A stretch of 64,000 nt of DNA. Source: Nocardia sp. XZ_19_385 (GTDB lineage Bacteria > Actinomycetota > Actinomycetes > Mycobacteriales > Mycobacteriaceae). The translations under genes and the position numbers were made by a program. The first letter of the stretch is position 1; each line of letters starts with the position of its first letter. The notes beneath the pieces were generated by a model. It was given only the letters and a program-made list of their open reading frames with translations. It made no database searches and had not been told where the DNA came from. The stretch is taken from NCBI RefSeq assembly GCF_015355755.1, contig NZ_JACVEE010000002.1, forward strand, positions 992,001-1,056,000, read 5' to 3'. Positions 19,818 to 28,836 of the stretch are shown piece by piece.

Positions 19818-21142
19818 CGAGCGCGCCGGGCATTGAGCACAATTGCCACAATTCCGGCGAAATACACTGCGGCACCGGTGAGTACCACCGGCAGCGATCG
19901 GCCGTCGGCCGGAATCACCAGCGCCGCAACGGCAATCGCCAGCACGAAGGCGATATTGAAGACGGTGTCCTGTAGCGCGAATACCTGCCCGCGCCGCGCG
20001 TCATCGATATCGATCTGCATCGTCGCGTCACCGGTCAGCTTGATCGTCTGCCCGGCCAATCCGAACAGGAACGCACCCACCAGCAGCAGATAATGCGCGT
20101 ATTCGGCGACGGGCCCGGCCTGCGCCACCGCGATCGGCGTCACCAGCGTCAACTGCACCAGCGTCGCGGTCAGCATCCCAGCCACCACCGTGCGCGGCCG
20201 CCCGAGCCGCGGAATCAGCAGCGGCGCGACGACCGCCGCCACCAGCATGCCCGCCGCGGCCGCCGCGATCGCGACACCGAACCCGAGCAGCCCACTGGCC
20301 AATCCGGACCCACCGGCCACCGGGGTCTCACGCAAGACCAGCACCATGATCAATGTGTTGGTGCCGAACACGATTCGATGCGCGCCGATACCGATCATCG
20401 CGGTGGTCACCTGCGCCGAATGCCACACCGCGACCGCACCGGTGCGCAGCCCTGTCGCGATCGCGTGCAGCGCGCTCCCGTGGCCCGCGGCGCCGTCCTC
20501 GGGCCCGAGCACCCGCGCCCGGAACCCGGTGGCGAGCACCGCGCCGGCCACCGACCCGGCGGCACTCACCCCGACCGCCACCGCCGACGCGAAATCGCCC
20601 GCGCCGAGCACGCCGATGATCGCCACCGACGCCGCCGCACCCACCCCGGCGCACGCCGATGCCACCGTCGCGAGCACCGAGTTCATCGGCACCAGCCACT
20701 GCTGCGCCAGCACCCGCGGCAGCGCCGCCGACACCCCGGCCAGCACGAACCGGCTGATCCCGACCACCGCCAGTGCGCCGAGCAGCAGCGGTGTCTCGCC
20801 GACCCCCGCGAGCAGTCCGAGCGCGACCGCGCCGATCAGCACCGCCCGTAAGACATTGGCCACCAACAGCACCGCGCGCCGGTCCCAGCGATCCAGCAGC
20901 GCGCCCGCATACGGCCCGATCAGCGAATACGGCAGCAGCAGCACCGCGAAACCGGCGGCGATCGCGAGCGGATCGGTCTGCCGCTCCGGATTGAACAGGA
21001 TCGCCCCGGAGAGCGCCGCCTGGAACATCCCGTCGCCGAACTGTCCGGTGAACCGCACGATCGACAGGCGCAGCACGCCCGGACTGTCGCGCAGCGCGGT
21101 ACGCAACGGCACCGACTCGGGCGGGGCGGAGGCTGTCGACAT
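19787..21142 (-). CDS. MFS transporter (12 helices)
   Basis: A 451-residue membrane protein from ATG 21142 (MSTASAPPES). The frame is open upstream through the Nudix gene region, but that part has shadow composition. It has about 12 helices. Helix 1-2 carries RFTGQFGDGMFQAALSGAIL and the loop DRWDRRAVLL (motif-A-like), typical of the enterobactin-exporter/MFS_3 type. The substrate is unknown. It starts 38 bp after the stop of the upstream Nudix gene on the same strand, so both may be co-transcribed. Confidence 0.8.
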   Translation of the reverse strand: MSTASAPPESVPLRTALRDSPGVLRLSIVRFTGQFGDGMFQAALSGAILFNPERQTDPLAIAAGFAVLLLPYSLIGPYAGALLDRWDRRAVLLVANVLRAVLIGAVALGLLAGVGETPLLLGALAVVGISRFVLAGVSAALPRVLAQQWLVPMNSVLATVASACAGVGAAASVAIIGVLGAGDFASAVAVGVSAAGSVAGAVLATGFRARVLGPEDGAAGHGSALHAIATGLRTGAVAVWHSAQVTTAMIGIGAHRIVFGTNTLIMVLVLRETPVAGGSGLASGLLGFGVAIAAAAAGMLVAAVVAPLLIPRLGRPRTVVAGMLTATLVQLTLVTPIAVAQAGPVAEYAHYLLLVGAFLFGLAGQTIKLTGDATMQIDIDDARRGQVFALQDTVFNIAFVLAIAVAALVIPADGRSLPVVLTGAAVYFAGIVAIVLNARRARHSFGQDASV

Positions 21143-21180
21143 CGTGCTGATTGTGCCGGGTGGCCGATGAGCGCGGCCGG

Positions 21181-21660
21181 TCAGGCCGGATGCGGCTGAT
21201 CCAGCGAATCGACCAGGGCCCGGATGGTCTCGCGGGTATCGGGCGTGAAGGGCAGCACCTCGAGGGCGCCCGCGTCGATCCAGGCGTGCGCGTCGTGCTC
21301 GCCGGGGGCCAGTTCCACCCGGCCGGGCTCCGCTTCGACGATGTAGGAGAATTTGCGGACTTTGGCCTTGGTGCGGGTGGCGTAGTCGACGCCGCCGAGG
21401 AATTCCAGGATGCCGCGCGCCCGCAGCCCGGTCTCCTCGTGCAATTCCCGCTCGACACATTCGGCGAAGGTCTCCCCGGACTCGACGCCGCCGCCGGGTA
21501 GCTCGTACATCCCGCCGTAATAGGCGTCCGGCACCCGGCGCACCACCAGCAGTTTGCGGTCCTGGAAGACCGCGACGCCGACCACGAAGTCGGTGATGCC
21601 CTCGGCCCGCGCGGCGGCGCGCAGATCTCGCTCGATGCGCTCGAGCGTCTCTGGACGCAT
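21181..21660 (-). CDS. Nudix hydrolase
   Basis: A 159-residue protein with a full Nudix box, G57 to L79, matching Gx5Ex7REUxEExGU (GGVESGE, then RELHEETGL). It is expected to hydrolyse a nucleoside diphosphate derivative in a Mg-dependent way. The strand VAVFQDRKLLVVRRV lies ahead of the box. The substrate is unknown. It is the upstream member of a pair with the MFS transporter. Confidence 0.85.
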   Translation of the reverse strand: MRPETLERIERDLRAAARAEGITDFVVGVAVFQDRKLLVVRRVPDAYYGGMYELPGGGVESGETFAECVERELHEETGLRARGILEFLGGVDYATRTKAKVRKFSYIVEAEPGRVELAPGEHDAHAWIDAGALEVLPFTPDTRETIRALVDSLDQPHPA

Positions 21661-21878
21661 CGTGGATCACCTCCGGTTCCGTTGCCGCGCAGATATTTTG
21701 CGTACCCTACTGGGCCATTTGCCCCGTTCCCCAGCCTGGCCGGTACTCCTCACCTGGCGTTCACCCGAAAGTCGCTGGGTAAAATGCCGAGTGCAGGACA
21801 ATTTACTCGGAATTCGGGGTACCCCGTCGGAGGTGCTCCCACCCTGAAACGCAGGTCGGAGAAGGAGGGACCTTATCT

Positions 21879-22664
21879 ATGTCCACGCTCGCGACTCCCC
21901 ACGTCGACATCCACCGCGGCGGCGACCGTATGAAGACCCGGATATCGTGGCTGGACTCGAAGCACTCCTTCTCCTTCGGTGAGCACTACGACCCCGAGAA
22001 CACCCACCACGGGTTGCTGCTGGTCAACAACGAAGATGTCGTGCTGCCCGGGCAAGGATTCGAGACCCACCCGCACCGCGACATGGAGATAGTGACCTGG
22101 GTGCTAGGCGGCAGCCTGGTGCATCAGGATTCGCTTGGCCACAGCGGTGTCATCTATCCGGGCCTGGCGCAGCGGATGAGCGCGGGCGCGGGGATCCTGC
22201 ATTCGGAGAAGAACGACTCCTGGCGGCTCTCCGATGCCGCCGCCGCGCACGAAGACCCGGTGCATTTCGTCCAGATGTGGGTGGTGCCGGACGAGCCCGG
22301 CCTGACCCCCGGCTATCAGCAGCTCGAAATCGACGACGAACTAGCCGGCGGTGGCCTGGTGACGGTGGCCTCGGGCCTGCCGCGTTATCGCGATCGCACC
22401 GCCATCGCCATCAACAGCAGCCACTCGGCGTTTCATGTGGCGCGGATGCTCGGCGCGGAGGGCGCGCCGCAGGTCATCGACCTACCCGACGCGCCGTATC
22501 TGCATGTGTTCGTCGCGCGCGGTGAAGTGGAGATGGAAGGCGTGGGCCCGCTGTACGGGGGCGATGCCGTGCGGCTCACCAGATCCGGCGGTCAGCGCGT
22601 CACCGCCCACGCGCCCGCGGAAATCCTCATCTGGGAGATGCACGCGCGCCTGGGCGGGCAGTAG
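21879..22664 (+). CDS. Pirin family protein
   Basis: A 261-residue bicupin pirin. The N-terminal cupin keeps the metal-binding signature GFETHPHRDMEIVTWVLGG (about residues 67-85), with metal ligands expected at the two His of HPH, a later His in HQDSLGH and a Glu. The sequence AGAGILHSEKND is the second metal motif. Bacterial pirins have quercetin 2,3-dioxygenase or redox regulatory roles. The physiological role here is not known. AGGAGGGA precedes the start. Confidence 0.88.
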   Translation: MSTLATPHVDIHRGGDRMKTRISWLDSKHSFSFGEHYDPENTHHGLLLVNNEDVVLPGQGFETHPHRDMEIVTWVLGGSLVHQDSLGHSGVIYPGLAQRMSAGAGILHSEKNDSWRLSDAAAAHEDPVHFVQMWVVPDEPGLTPGYQQLEIDDELAGGGLVTVASGLPRYRDRTAIAINSSHSAFHVARMLGAEGAPQVIDLPDAPYLHVFVARGEVEMEGVGPLYGGDAVRLTRSGGQRVTAHAPAEILIWEMHARLGGQ

Positions 22665-22665
22665 C

Positions 22666-23172
22666 TCATTCTCGCGCGGGTTCTTTGATGCGGGCCGAGC
22701 AGGCGCGAGTCGCCGCCACCACATCACCGAGCAACGGACGGAAGTCGCGCTGCGGCGGGTCGATCCACACCCGGTAGCCGCCTTCCTCGTCGGCGGGGGA
22801 GGGCAGCACCAATCTGCTGCCCGGCAGCGCGACCGACGCGCACACCCGGAACAGATCCGAGAACAGCGCCATATCCAGATACGAGTTATCGGTCGGCCCG
22901 GTCAGAAACGTCCACCGGCCTGAACGCGGATGCGCGATGACCGGCCCGCTGCTCGCCTGCCCGAGCGCCAGCAGCGCCCGCACCCGCTCGCCGAGCGTGG
23001 CGGGCATGACGACCGCGCCAACCGCGCCCACCTCCAGCATGATTCGGCCGAGCGCCGGATCGACCACCCCGTATAGCCCATGCTCCTTGCGATATCGGCG
23101 GCACCGGGCGAGGGCATCCTGGGTCGCCGCGAAAGCTTCAGGACTCCCGGGATCTCTGCGGGACGTACTCAT
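22666..23172 (-). CDS. Hypothetical protein, divergent from the DUF5753 regulator
   Basis: 168 residues from ATG 23172 (MSTSRRDPGS). An upstream frame to 23271 has no support. No signal peptide or membrane helix is seen. It contains the phrase ARCRRYRKEHGLYGVVDPALGRI and ends with a Trp- and Pro-containing segment (RVWIDPPQRDFRP). Similar short proteins sit beside XRE/DUF397 genes in other actinomycetes and are sometimes annotated as DNA-primase-like. I cannot assign a function. It shares a 135-bp promoter region with the XRE regulator. Confidence 0.6.
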   Translation of the reverse strand: MSTSRRDPGSPEAFAATQDALARCRRYRKEHGLYGVVDPALGRIMLEVGAVGAVVMPATLGERVRALLALGQASSGPVIAHPRSGRWTFLTGPTDNSYLDMALFSDLFRVCASVALPGSRLVLPSPADEEGGYRVWIDPPQRDFRPLLGDVVAATRACSARIKEPARE

Positions 23173-23184
23173 ACGAACCTCGCC

Positions 23185-23205
23185 TCGATGCATCGATGGA
23201 TCGAT
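23185..23205. promoter_or_regulatory. Overlapping palindromes in the divergent promoter region
   Basis: TCGATGCATCGA (23185-23196) is a perfect 12-bp palindrome. It overlaps CATCGATG, and ATCGAT occurs twice with GG between (23192-23205). The cluster lies 13 bp upstream of the hypothetical gene start at 23172 and about 100 bp before the XRE gene, where an autoregulatory operator would be expected. Confidence 0.4.
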
Positions 23206-23307
23206 ATGACGGGTGAGCTGACCAGCTTGGATGCGACAGTAGCCCGGCCAAACTGGGTTGACAATAGTCACACGCAGGGGAATCGCCCGGGCGTAGCATC
23301 GCCAGTC

Positions 23308-24159
23308 ATGGCACCCGTTTCGCCTACCGTCGCGCGTTGGGAACTGGTGTTGCGGCTGCGGGAACTACGGGAACAGCGTGGCTTCGACTCCGCGACCTTC
23401 GCCAAACGCGTCGGCTTCACCGCCGCCAACTGGTCACATGTGGAAAAGGGCCGCCGCGTCCTCACCGTGAACACCATCGGCCCGGTGCTCGAACTGCTCG
23501 AGGTCGACGCCGAAGAACGCGCGGAACTGCTCGCGCTCTTGGAGGCCAGCAAGCAGCGCGGCTGGTGGACCAAGTCCTCGGCCCTGCTCGGCCCGGAACT
23601 GCAACGCCTCTACGGCATGGAATTCGGCGCGCAGAGCATCCGTAGCTACGACAGCCTGATCGTGCCCGGTCTGCTGCAGACCGAGGACTACGCCCGCGCG
23701 CTGATCAGTGCCGACGTGATGATCCGGCCGGTGCAGGTGGAACAGCTGGTGGGGATCCGGATGCGGCGGCAGGAACGACTATTCGGGCCGGGCCCGGTGG
23801 AGCTGACGGCGGTCATCGGGGAAGCCGCACTGCGTCAGCAGACCGGCGGGCCGCAGGTGCTGCGCGGGCAGTTGAGCCACCTGTCCGATCTGCTGGAGAA
23901 GCACGACCACATCGAGGTGCGGGTGATCCCGTTCACCGCCACCGCGGGCGCGATCCTCGGCGGCTCCAGTTTCCATCTGATCGACTTCGCCGGCCAGCAG
24001 CTCCCGACCTTCGGCTGGGCCGAGAGCGCGGTCTTCGGCGGCGCCGTCGAAGATCCGGACATGGTGCGCGATCTCGGCTTCGCCTACGTCCGCGCGCTCG
24101 GCCAATCTCTTTCTCGTGACGGATCATTGGCGCTGATCAGAGCCTATGACAAAGTGTAA
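23308..24159 (+). CDS. XRE-family regulator with DUF5753 domain
   Basis: A 283-residue protein from ATG 23308 (MAPVSPTVAR). The helix-turn-helix is near the N-terminus (about residues 12-65, LRELREQRGFDSATFAKRVG, then TAANWSHVEKGRR). A DUF5753 domain follows (about 90-275), with the typical YDSLIVPGLLQTEDYARAL. In Streptomyces and Nocardia such regulators pair with a small DUF397 protein. Here the DUF397 gene overlaps the 3' end. A TTGACA-like element at 23258-23263 could be part of its promoter. Confidence 0.88.
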   Translation: MAPVSPTVARWELVLRLRELREQRGFDSATFAKRVGFTAANWSHVEKGRRVLTVNTIGPVLELLEVDAEERAELLALLEASKQRGWWTKSSALLGPELQRLYGMEFGAQSIRSYDSLIVPGLLQTEDYARALISADVMIRPVQVEQLVGIRMRRQERLFGPGPVELTAVIGEAALRQQTGGPQVLRGQLSHLSDLLEKHDHIEVRVIPFTATAGAILGGSSFHLIDFAGQQLPTFGWAESAVFGGAVEDPDMVRDLGFAYVRALGQSLSRDGSLALIRAYDKV

Positions 24160-24547
24160 AATCCTGCGCATGGCCACCACCGCAAGCCCAAGGCCGGATC
24201 ACACCGGCTGGTTCACATCGTCTCGATCCAACAACGGCAATCAATGCGTAGAGGTCCGGTTCGATGGTGATGCGGTGCTCATCCGTGACAGCAAATACCG
24301 CCGCAACCCGGCCAACCGCCTTGCCGAAGAGCCCATCATCACGGTCACCGAGAGCCAATGGAATTCGTTCCTGAAGCTCCTCAACAGTGGGCGAGCACAC
24401 GCTCAGTTGCTCGTGCACACCTCCGCCGACGGCAGCGCGACGTTGCGCCACCGCGACATCACCCTCACCTACACCCCTGACGAATGGACCGCCTTCCGGG
24501 CGGGCGCCCGCGACGGGGAATTCGACCGCACCCTGCAAACCCGCTAG
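24146..24547 (+). CDS. DUF397 protein, partner of the XRE/DUF5753 regulator
   Basis: 133 residues from ATG 24146 (MTKCKILRMA), which overlaps the regulator gene by 14 bp. The ATG at 24170 is the alternative. A classical DUF397 unit fills residues 20-73 (FTSSRSNNGNQCVEV and LIRDSK). A degenerate second unit follows (about 90-130, ending in EWTAFRAGARDGEFD), so the protein is longer than the usual 60-80 residue DUF397. Such proteins are often antagonists or partners of the adjacent regulator. That role is inferred from the family. Confidence 0.8.
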   Translation: MTKCKILRMATTASPRPDHTGWFTSSRSNNGNQCVEVRFDGDAVLIRDSKYRRNPANRLAEEPIITVTESQWNSFLKLLNSGRAHAQLLVHTSADGSATLRHRDITLTYTPDEWTAFRAGARDGEFDRTLQTR

Positions 24548-24676
24548 ATCCCTTACCTCGGCTGCGAAGCCGTTCTCACCCGCTGTGCTGGTCGCGGGTA
24601 GTTGTTGTCTGGTTGCTTGCTGCCCGGATGCTTTCCGCCCCACCGAGCACTCCGGCGCGACGGCATACTGGAGACC

Positions 24677-26695
24677 GTGACTTCCGAACTGACGAGCCCC
24701 TCCGGTATCGATCTGTCTCACCTGAATGACGCCGTGCGGGTGCAGGACGACCTGTTCGCGCATGTCAACGGCAAATGGCTGGACACCTACGAGATTCCCG
24801 CCGACCGGTCGGTCGACGGCGCCTTCCGCGCGCTCTACGACCAGGCCGAGCTGGACGTGCAGGCAATCATCCAGAATGCGGCCGCCGAACAGGCCGAGGC
24901 GGGCACCGATGCCCGCAAGATCGGCGATCTGTACTCCAGCTTCATGGACACCGAGACCGTCACCGCGGCCGGGCTGGCCCCGATCGCCGACGAACTCGCC
25001 GCGGTCCAAGCGGTCGGCGAGCGCTCCGATTTCGCGGCGCTGCTCGGTCGACTGCAGCGCACCGGCGTCGGTGGCGCGATCGCCTTCTACGTCGACACCG
25101 ACGACAAGAACTCCAATCGATATCTGGCGCACACCAGCCAGGCCGGCATCGGCCTGCCCGACGAGTCCTACTACCGCCAGGACGACTTCGCCGAGATCCG
25201 CGCCAAGTACATCGCGCACATCGGGCGGATGTTCGCGCTCGCGGCCACCGATCCGCGGATCGGGGCGCTGCTGCCGCAGGATCTGGACGCCATCGGGGAA
25301 CGCGTCTTCGAACTGGAGAAGAAACTCGCGGCCGGGCACTGGGACGTGGTGAAGCGGCGCGACGCCGAATTGAGCTACAACCTCACCACTTTCGCCGAGC
25401 TCACCGCGGCGAACCCCGAGTTCGACTGGGCGGCCTGGACTTCCGCGCTCGGCGCGGGCGTCGAAAAATCCGGACCCGAACTGTTCGCCGAGGTGGTCGT
25501 GCGGCAGCCCGAGTTCCTGCGCACCTTCGCCGAGACCTGGGCGTCGGAATCCCTCGACGACTGGAAGGCCTGGACCGCGTGGCGGATCATCCGCTCGCGC
25601 GCCGCCTACCTGACCGACGAACTGGTCGAGGAGAGCTTCGACTTCAACGGCCGGACCTTGAGCGGCCAGCCGGAGAACCGGGAACGCTGGAAGCGCGGCG
25701 TGTCCCTGGTCGAGGCGCTGCTCGGTGAGGCGGTCGGCAAACTGTATGTGGCCCAGCACTTCCCGCCGGATGCCAAGGCCCGCATGGTGGAGCTGGTGGC
25801 CAACCTGCAGGAGGCCTACCGGCGCAATATCTCCCAGCTGGACTGGATGAGCCCGGAGACCCGGCAGGCCGCGCTGGCCAAGCTGGAGAAGTTCACTCCG
25901 AAGATCGGCTACCCCGACAACTGGCGTGATTACTCCGCGGTCGAGATCGATCCGGCCGACCTGGTCGGCAACTACCGGCGCGGTTACGCCGCCGACCACG
26001 ACCGCGACCTGAACAAGCTCGGTGGCCCGGTGGACCGCAGCGAATGGTTCATGACCCCGCAGACGGTGAACGCCTACTACAACCCGGGCATGAACGAAAT
26101 CGTCTTCCCGGCCGCCATTCTGCAGCCGCCGTTCTTCGACATGAATGCCGACGACGCCGCGAATTACGGCGGTATCGGTGCGGTGATCGGCCACGAGATC
26201 GGACACGGTTTCGACGATCAGGGCGCGAAGTACGACGGTGACGGCAATATGGTCGACTGGTGGACCGATGACGACCGGGCCGAATTCGGTAAGCGCACAA
26301 CGGCTCTGATCGAGCAGTACAACGCCTTGTCGCCGCAGGAGCTCGCCGACGACCACAAGGTCAACGGCGCGTTCACCGTCGGCGAGAACATCGGCGACCT
26401 GGGCGGGCTCTCGATCGCCCTGGAGGCCTACCGGATCTCGCTGGAGGGCGCCGAACCTCCGGTGCTCGACGGCCTCACCGGCTTGCAGCGTGTCTTCTAC
26501 GGCTGGGCGCAGGTCTGGCGCACCAAGGCGCGCAGCGAAGAGGCCATCCGCCGGCTTTCCATCGACCCGCACTCGCCGCCGGAATTCCGATGCAACGCCG
26601 TCGTCCGCAATGTGGACAGTTTCTACGAGGCTTTCGACGTCAAGCCGGGCGACGCGCTGTACATGGAACCCGCTGAGCGCGTGAAGATCTGGTAG
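24677..26695 (+). CDS. M13 family zinc metallopeptidase (neprilysin/PepO type)
   Basis: A 672-residue protein from GTG 24677. The zinc motif is HEIGHGFDD, with the third ligand in GENIGDLGG. The family block MNEIVFPAAILQPPFF lies 30 residues before the zinc motif. No signal peptide is obvious, so it may be cytoplasmic or exported unconventionally. The protein ends in VKIW, as in M13 enzymes. It is expected to cleave oligopeptides up to a few kDa. A frame upstream of the GTG has no signal either. Confidence 0.93.
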   Translation: MTSELTSPSGIDLSHLNDAVRVQDDLFAHVNGKWLDTYEIPADRSVDGAFRALYDQAELDVQAIIQNAAAEQAEAGTDARKIGDLYSSFMDTETVTAAGLAPIADELAAVQAVGERSDFAALLGRLQRTGVGGAIAFYVDTDDKNSNRYLAHTSQAGIGLPDESYYRQDDFAEIRAKYIAHIGRMFALAATDPRIGALLPQDLDAIGERVFELEKKLAAGHWDVVKRRDAELSYNLTTFAELTAANPEFDWAAWTSALGAGVEKSGPELFAEVVVRQPEFLRTFAETWASESLDDWKAWTAWRIIRSRAAYLTDELVEESFDFNGRTLSGQPENRERWKRGVSLVEALLGEAVGKLYVAQHFPPDAKARMVELVANLQEAYRRNISQLDWMSPETRQAALAKLEKFTPKIGYPDNWRDYSAVEIDPADLVGNYRRGYAADHDRDLNKLGGPVDRSEWFMTPQTVNAYYNPGMNEIVFPAAILQPPFFDMNADDAANYGGIGAVIGHEIGHGFDDQGAKYDGDGNMVDWWTDDDRAEFGKRTTALIEQYNALSPQELADDHKVNGAFTVGENIGDLGGLSIALEAYRISLEGAEPPVLDGLTGLQRVFYGWAQVWRTKARSEEAIRRLSIDPHSPPEFRCNAVVRNVDSFYEAFDVKPGDALYMEPAERVKIW

Positions 26696-26840
26696 TAATC
26701 ACGACCCTTACCGCCTGCAATTTGTTCACTCTGGGCTGACAGTTCCGCGGCGAAATTCCCTGCCGTGGAACGTATGGTCGGCCGTGTACCGGAAGACAGC
26801 GGACTCCCGCTCTACACGGTCGACCCCCAGGGAGAAGCTC

Positions 26841-27335
26841 ATGGCGAGCGGTTTGTTCTACAGCGGACCGGATCTCGGCACCCTGCACCGCGAGTACGCC
26901 GCCAACGGCCGCCTGGACGACTCGGCTCAGCTCAACAGCTCGCACGGCATCGTCATCGCGGCCCCCGCGGCCAAGGTCTGGCAGTTGCTCGTCGACGTCG
27001 CCAACTGGCCCAACTGGTACCCCGGCTTCCAACTGAAGACGCTGACCGAGGTGACTCCCGGCGGCACCTTCGAGTGGACCCTCGGCAACGGCGTCGTCAA
27101 CTCCACCTTCGCCGTGGTCACCCCCGAGCGCGAACTCACCTGGTCCGGAAAAGCAATGTGGCTCAAGGCCGTCGACCGCCACGTCCTCGAACCTGTCGAC
27201 GCGAACAACACCCGCGTCACCGTCTCGGAATCCATGAGCGGCGTCCTCATCCCGTTGATCTACAGCACCGCCAAGATCCAGAAAGTCCAGGAGACCCGCC
27301 TGCAAGCTCTCAAAGCAGCCGCCGAGAAGTCCTGA
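26841..27335 (+). CDS. SRPBCC (START-like) family protein
   Basis: A 164-residue protein from ATG 26841, seven bases after GGAGAA. It contains the SRPBCC pattern VIAAPAAKVWQLLVDVANWP followed by NWYPGFQ. Such proteins bind hydrophobic ligands in a deep pocket, for example in polyketide cyclases, lipid transfer or detoxification. The ligand is not predictable. The gene stands alone, 145 bp after the M13 peptidase. Confidence 0.75.
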   Translation: MASGLFYSGPDLGTLHREYAANGRLDDSAQLNSSHGIVIAAPAAKVWQLLVDVANWPNWYPGFQLKTLTEVTPGGTFEWTLGNGVVNSTFAVVTPERELTWSGKAMWLKAVDRHVLEPVDANNTRVTVSESMSGVLIPLIYSTAKIQKVQETRLQALKAAAEKS

Positions 27336-27343
27336 CCTTCCGG

Positions 27344-28201
27344 TCAGCGGTCCGGGCGGAAGCGAATGATTCGACCCGGGCGGGCCTGCGCGATCGCGTC
27401 GATGTCGGCGGACACGACGACTGCGAGAACTGGGTAACCGCCGGTGATCGGGTGGTCGGCCAGAAAGACGACCGGTTGTCCACTCGGCGGCACCTGGATC
27501 GAGCCGAGCGCCATGCCCTCGGTCGGTAGCTCACCGGATGCTTTGCGCGCCAAGGGCGGACCGGTGCGGCGATCCAGCCGGGCGCCCACGCGGTCGGTAT
27601 CGGCGGAGACCGTCCACTCGCCGAGGAACAAGGCAGCGGGGTCGGTGAACCAGTCGTCGCGAGGCCCGAGCACGACCCGGACCTCGAGGGCGGCCGCCGT
27701 GGGTGCGGCCACCGGCGCCACGTCGACGATCGGCAGGGTGTCCGGCGCCGGGCCGATCGGCAGGCGGTCGCCGGGGCGCAGTGGTTCCGGGCCGATGCCG
27801 GACAGGGTGTCACGGCTGCGGGATCCGAGGACCGGGGCGAGGTCGATGCCACCGCGGATCGCGACATAGCTGCGCAGGCCGGTGCCGGCGAGGCCGAGCC
27901 GAAGTGTTTGTCCCGCTCGCAGTTCCAGCACGCTGGCGGGACCGACGGGGGTGCCGTCGACGGTGGCGGGCGCGGGTGCGCCGGTGACCGCCACGGTGTG
28001 ATGGCGGTCGACCCGCAGCGTCAGCCCGCCGAGCAGTGCTTCGATCGCCGCGAAGTTCTCCGGGTTGCCGACCAGGCGGTTGGCCAGGCGGAAGGAGCCG
28101 CGGTCGGCCGCGCCCGCCACGCCGACGCCGGAGCCGAACCAACCCGGGCGGCCCAGGTCCTGCACCGTGGCCAGGGGACCGACGGCATCGATGAGAATCA
28201 T
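27344..28201 (-). CDS. pxpC: 5-oxoprolinase subunit C (biotin-dependent carboxyltransferase family)
   Basis: A 285-residue protein from ATG 28201 (MILIDAVGPLATVQD), overlapping the pxpB stop by 4 bp (ATGA). It contains the family motifs QDLGRPGW and GGIDLAPVLGSRSRDTLSG. PxpC, with PxpA and PxpB, hydrolyses 5-oxoproline to glutamate using ATP. The upstream extension of the frame inside pxpB is rejected. The gene order A-B-C is the usual one. Confidence 0.9.
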   Translation of the reverse strand: MILIDAVGPLATVQDLGRPGWFGSGVGVAGAADRGSFRLANRLVGNPENFAAIEALLGGLTLRVDRHHTVAVTGAPAPATVDGTPVGPASVLELRAGQTLRLGLAGTGLRSYVAIRGGIDLAPVLGSRSRDTLSGIGPEPLRPGDRLPIGPAPDTLPIVDVAPVAAPTAAALEVRVVLGPRDDWFTDPAALFLGEWTVSADTDRVGARLDRRTGPPLARKASGELPTEGMALGSIQVPPSGQPVVFLADHPITGGYPVLAVVVSADIDAIAQARPGRIIRFRPDR

Positions 28202-28836
28202 GCGTCCGCCTCGACGAAGCGCACGGCGGACCCGGCCTGGATCAGGGCCGGCGGATCGCGATCGACATCCCACATGCGTAAGTCGGTGTGGCCGATGAGT
28301 CGCCAGCCGCCGGGCGTACTGCGCGGATATACGGCCGTGTAGCCGCCCGCGAGCGCCACCGCACCGGCCGGGATGGCGGTTCGCGCCTGGTCTCGGCGGG
28401 GGACGGTGAGGCGATGGTCGGCGGATTCGAGATAGCCGAAGCCCGGGGCGAAGCCGACGAATCCGCAGTGCCAGGTCGTCGAGGTGTGGGCGGCGACCAC
28501 TTCCGCGGTGCTCAGGTTCAGCAGCCGCGCGACGTCGTCCAAGTCGACTCCGTCATAGCGAACCGGAATCACCAAAGGCTCGGGAAAGTCGTTGCGCGAC
28601 AGTGTTCCACGGGAAACATCATCGGCGGCCTCCTCGAGCAGCTCGCCCAGGGCGCGGCGGACTCGCTCCGCGTCGTTCGGCGAATCCAAGGTCACCAGAA
28701 GGGTTTCCGCAGCAGGCAGGACATCCTCTACGCCCGGGACATCTCGGTTCCGCAGGGCGGCAGCCAGATCGGCGATCCCGCCGGTCGGTGCCACCAGCAG
28801 GGCGCGATCACCGGCGGCACGGATCACCTCGGTCAT
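28198..28836 (-). CDS. pxpB: 5-oxoprolinase subunit B (allophanate hydrolase subunit 1 family)
   Basis: A 212-residue protein. It carries the family motif FVGFAPGFGYLESAD, followed by TVPRRDQARTAIPAGAVALAG, of which the central PRRDxxRxxIPxGxVAxA is characteristic. It overlaps pxpA and pxpC by 4 bp each, so the three are tightly coupled. A parS-like 16-mer lies inside the gene at 28603-28618 and may be coincidental. Confidence 0.9.
   Translation of the reverse strand: MTEVIRAAGDRALLVAPTGGIADLAAALRNRDVPGVEDVLPAAETLLVTLDSPNDAERVRRALGELLEEAADDVSRGTLSRNDFPEPLVIPVRYDGVDLDDVARLLNLSTAEVVAAHTSTTWHCGFVGFAPGFGYLESADHRLTVPRRDQARTAIPAGAVALAGGYTAVYPRSTPGGWRLIGHTDLRMWDVDRDPPALIQAGSAVRFVEADA
28603..28618. 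other. Possible degenerate parS site within pxpB
   Basis: TGTTCCACGGGAAACA matches the parS consensus TGTTTCACGTGAAACA at 14 of 16 positions. It lies 16-19 kb from parAB, on the same replichore side of oriC, where outlying parS sites can occur. It is inside coding sequence, and two mismatches make it uncertain. Confidence 0.3.

Noticed and set aside
19787..21670. One long frame through the MFS gene and the Nudix gene
   Set aside because: The frame before residue 177 overlaps the Nudix gene in another phase and has no homology. The MFS protein has a good ATG at 21142.
24137..26572. An open frame of 811 codons on the minus strand opposite the M13 peptidase gene
   Set aside because: It is antisense to a well-supported family gene. 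Such long frames are expected in high-GC DNA. The translation has no recognisable domain and is rich in Arg, Gly and Val.
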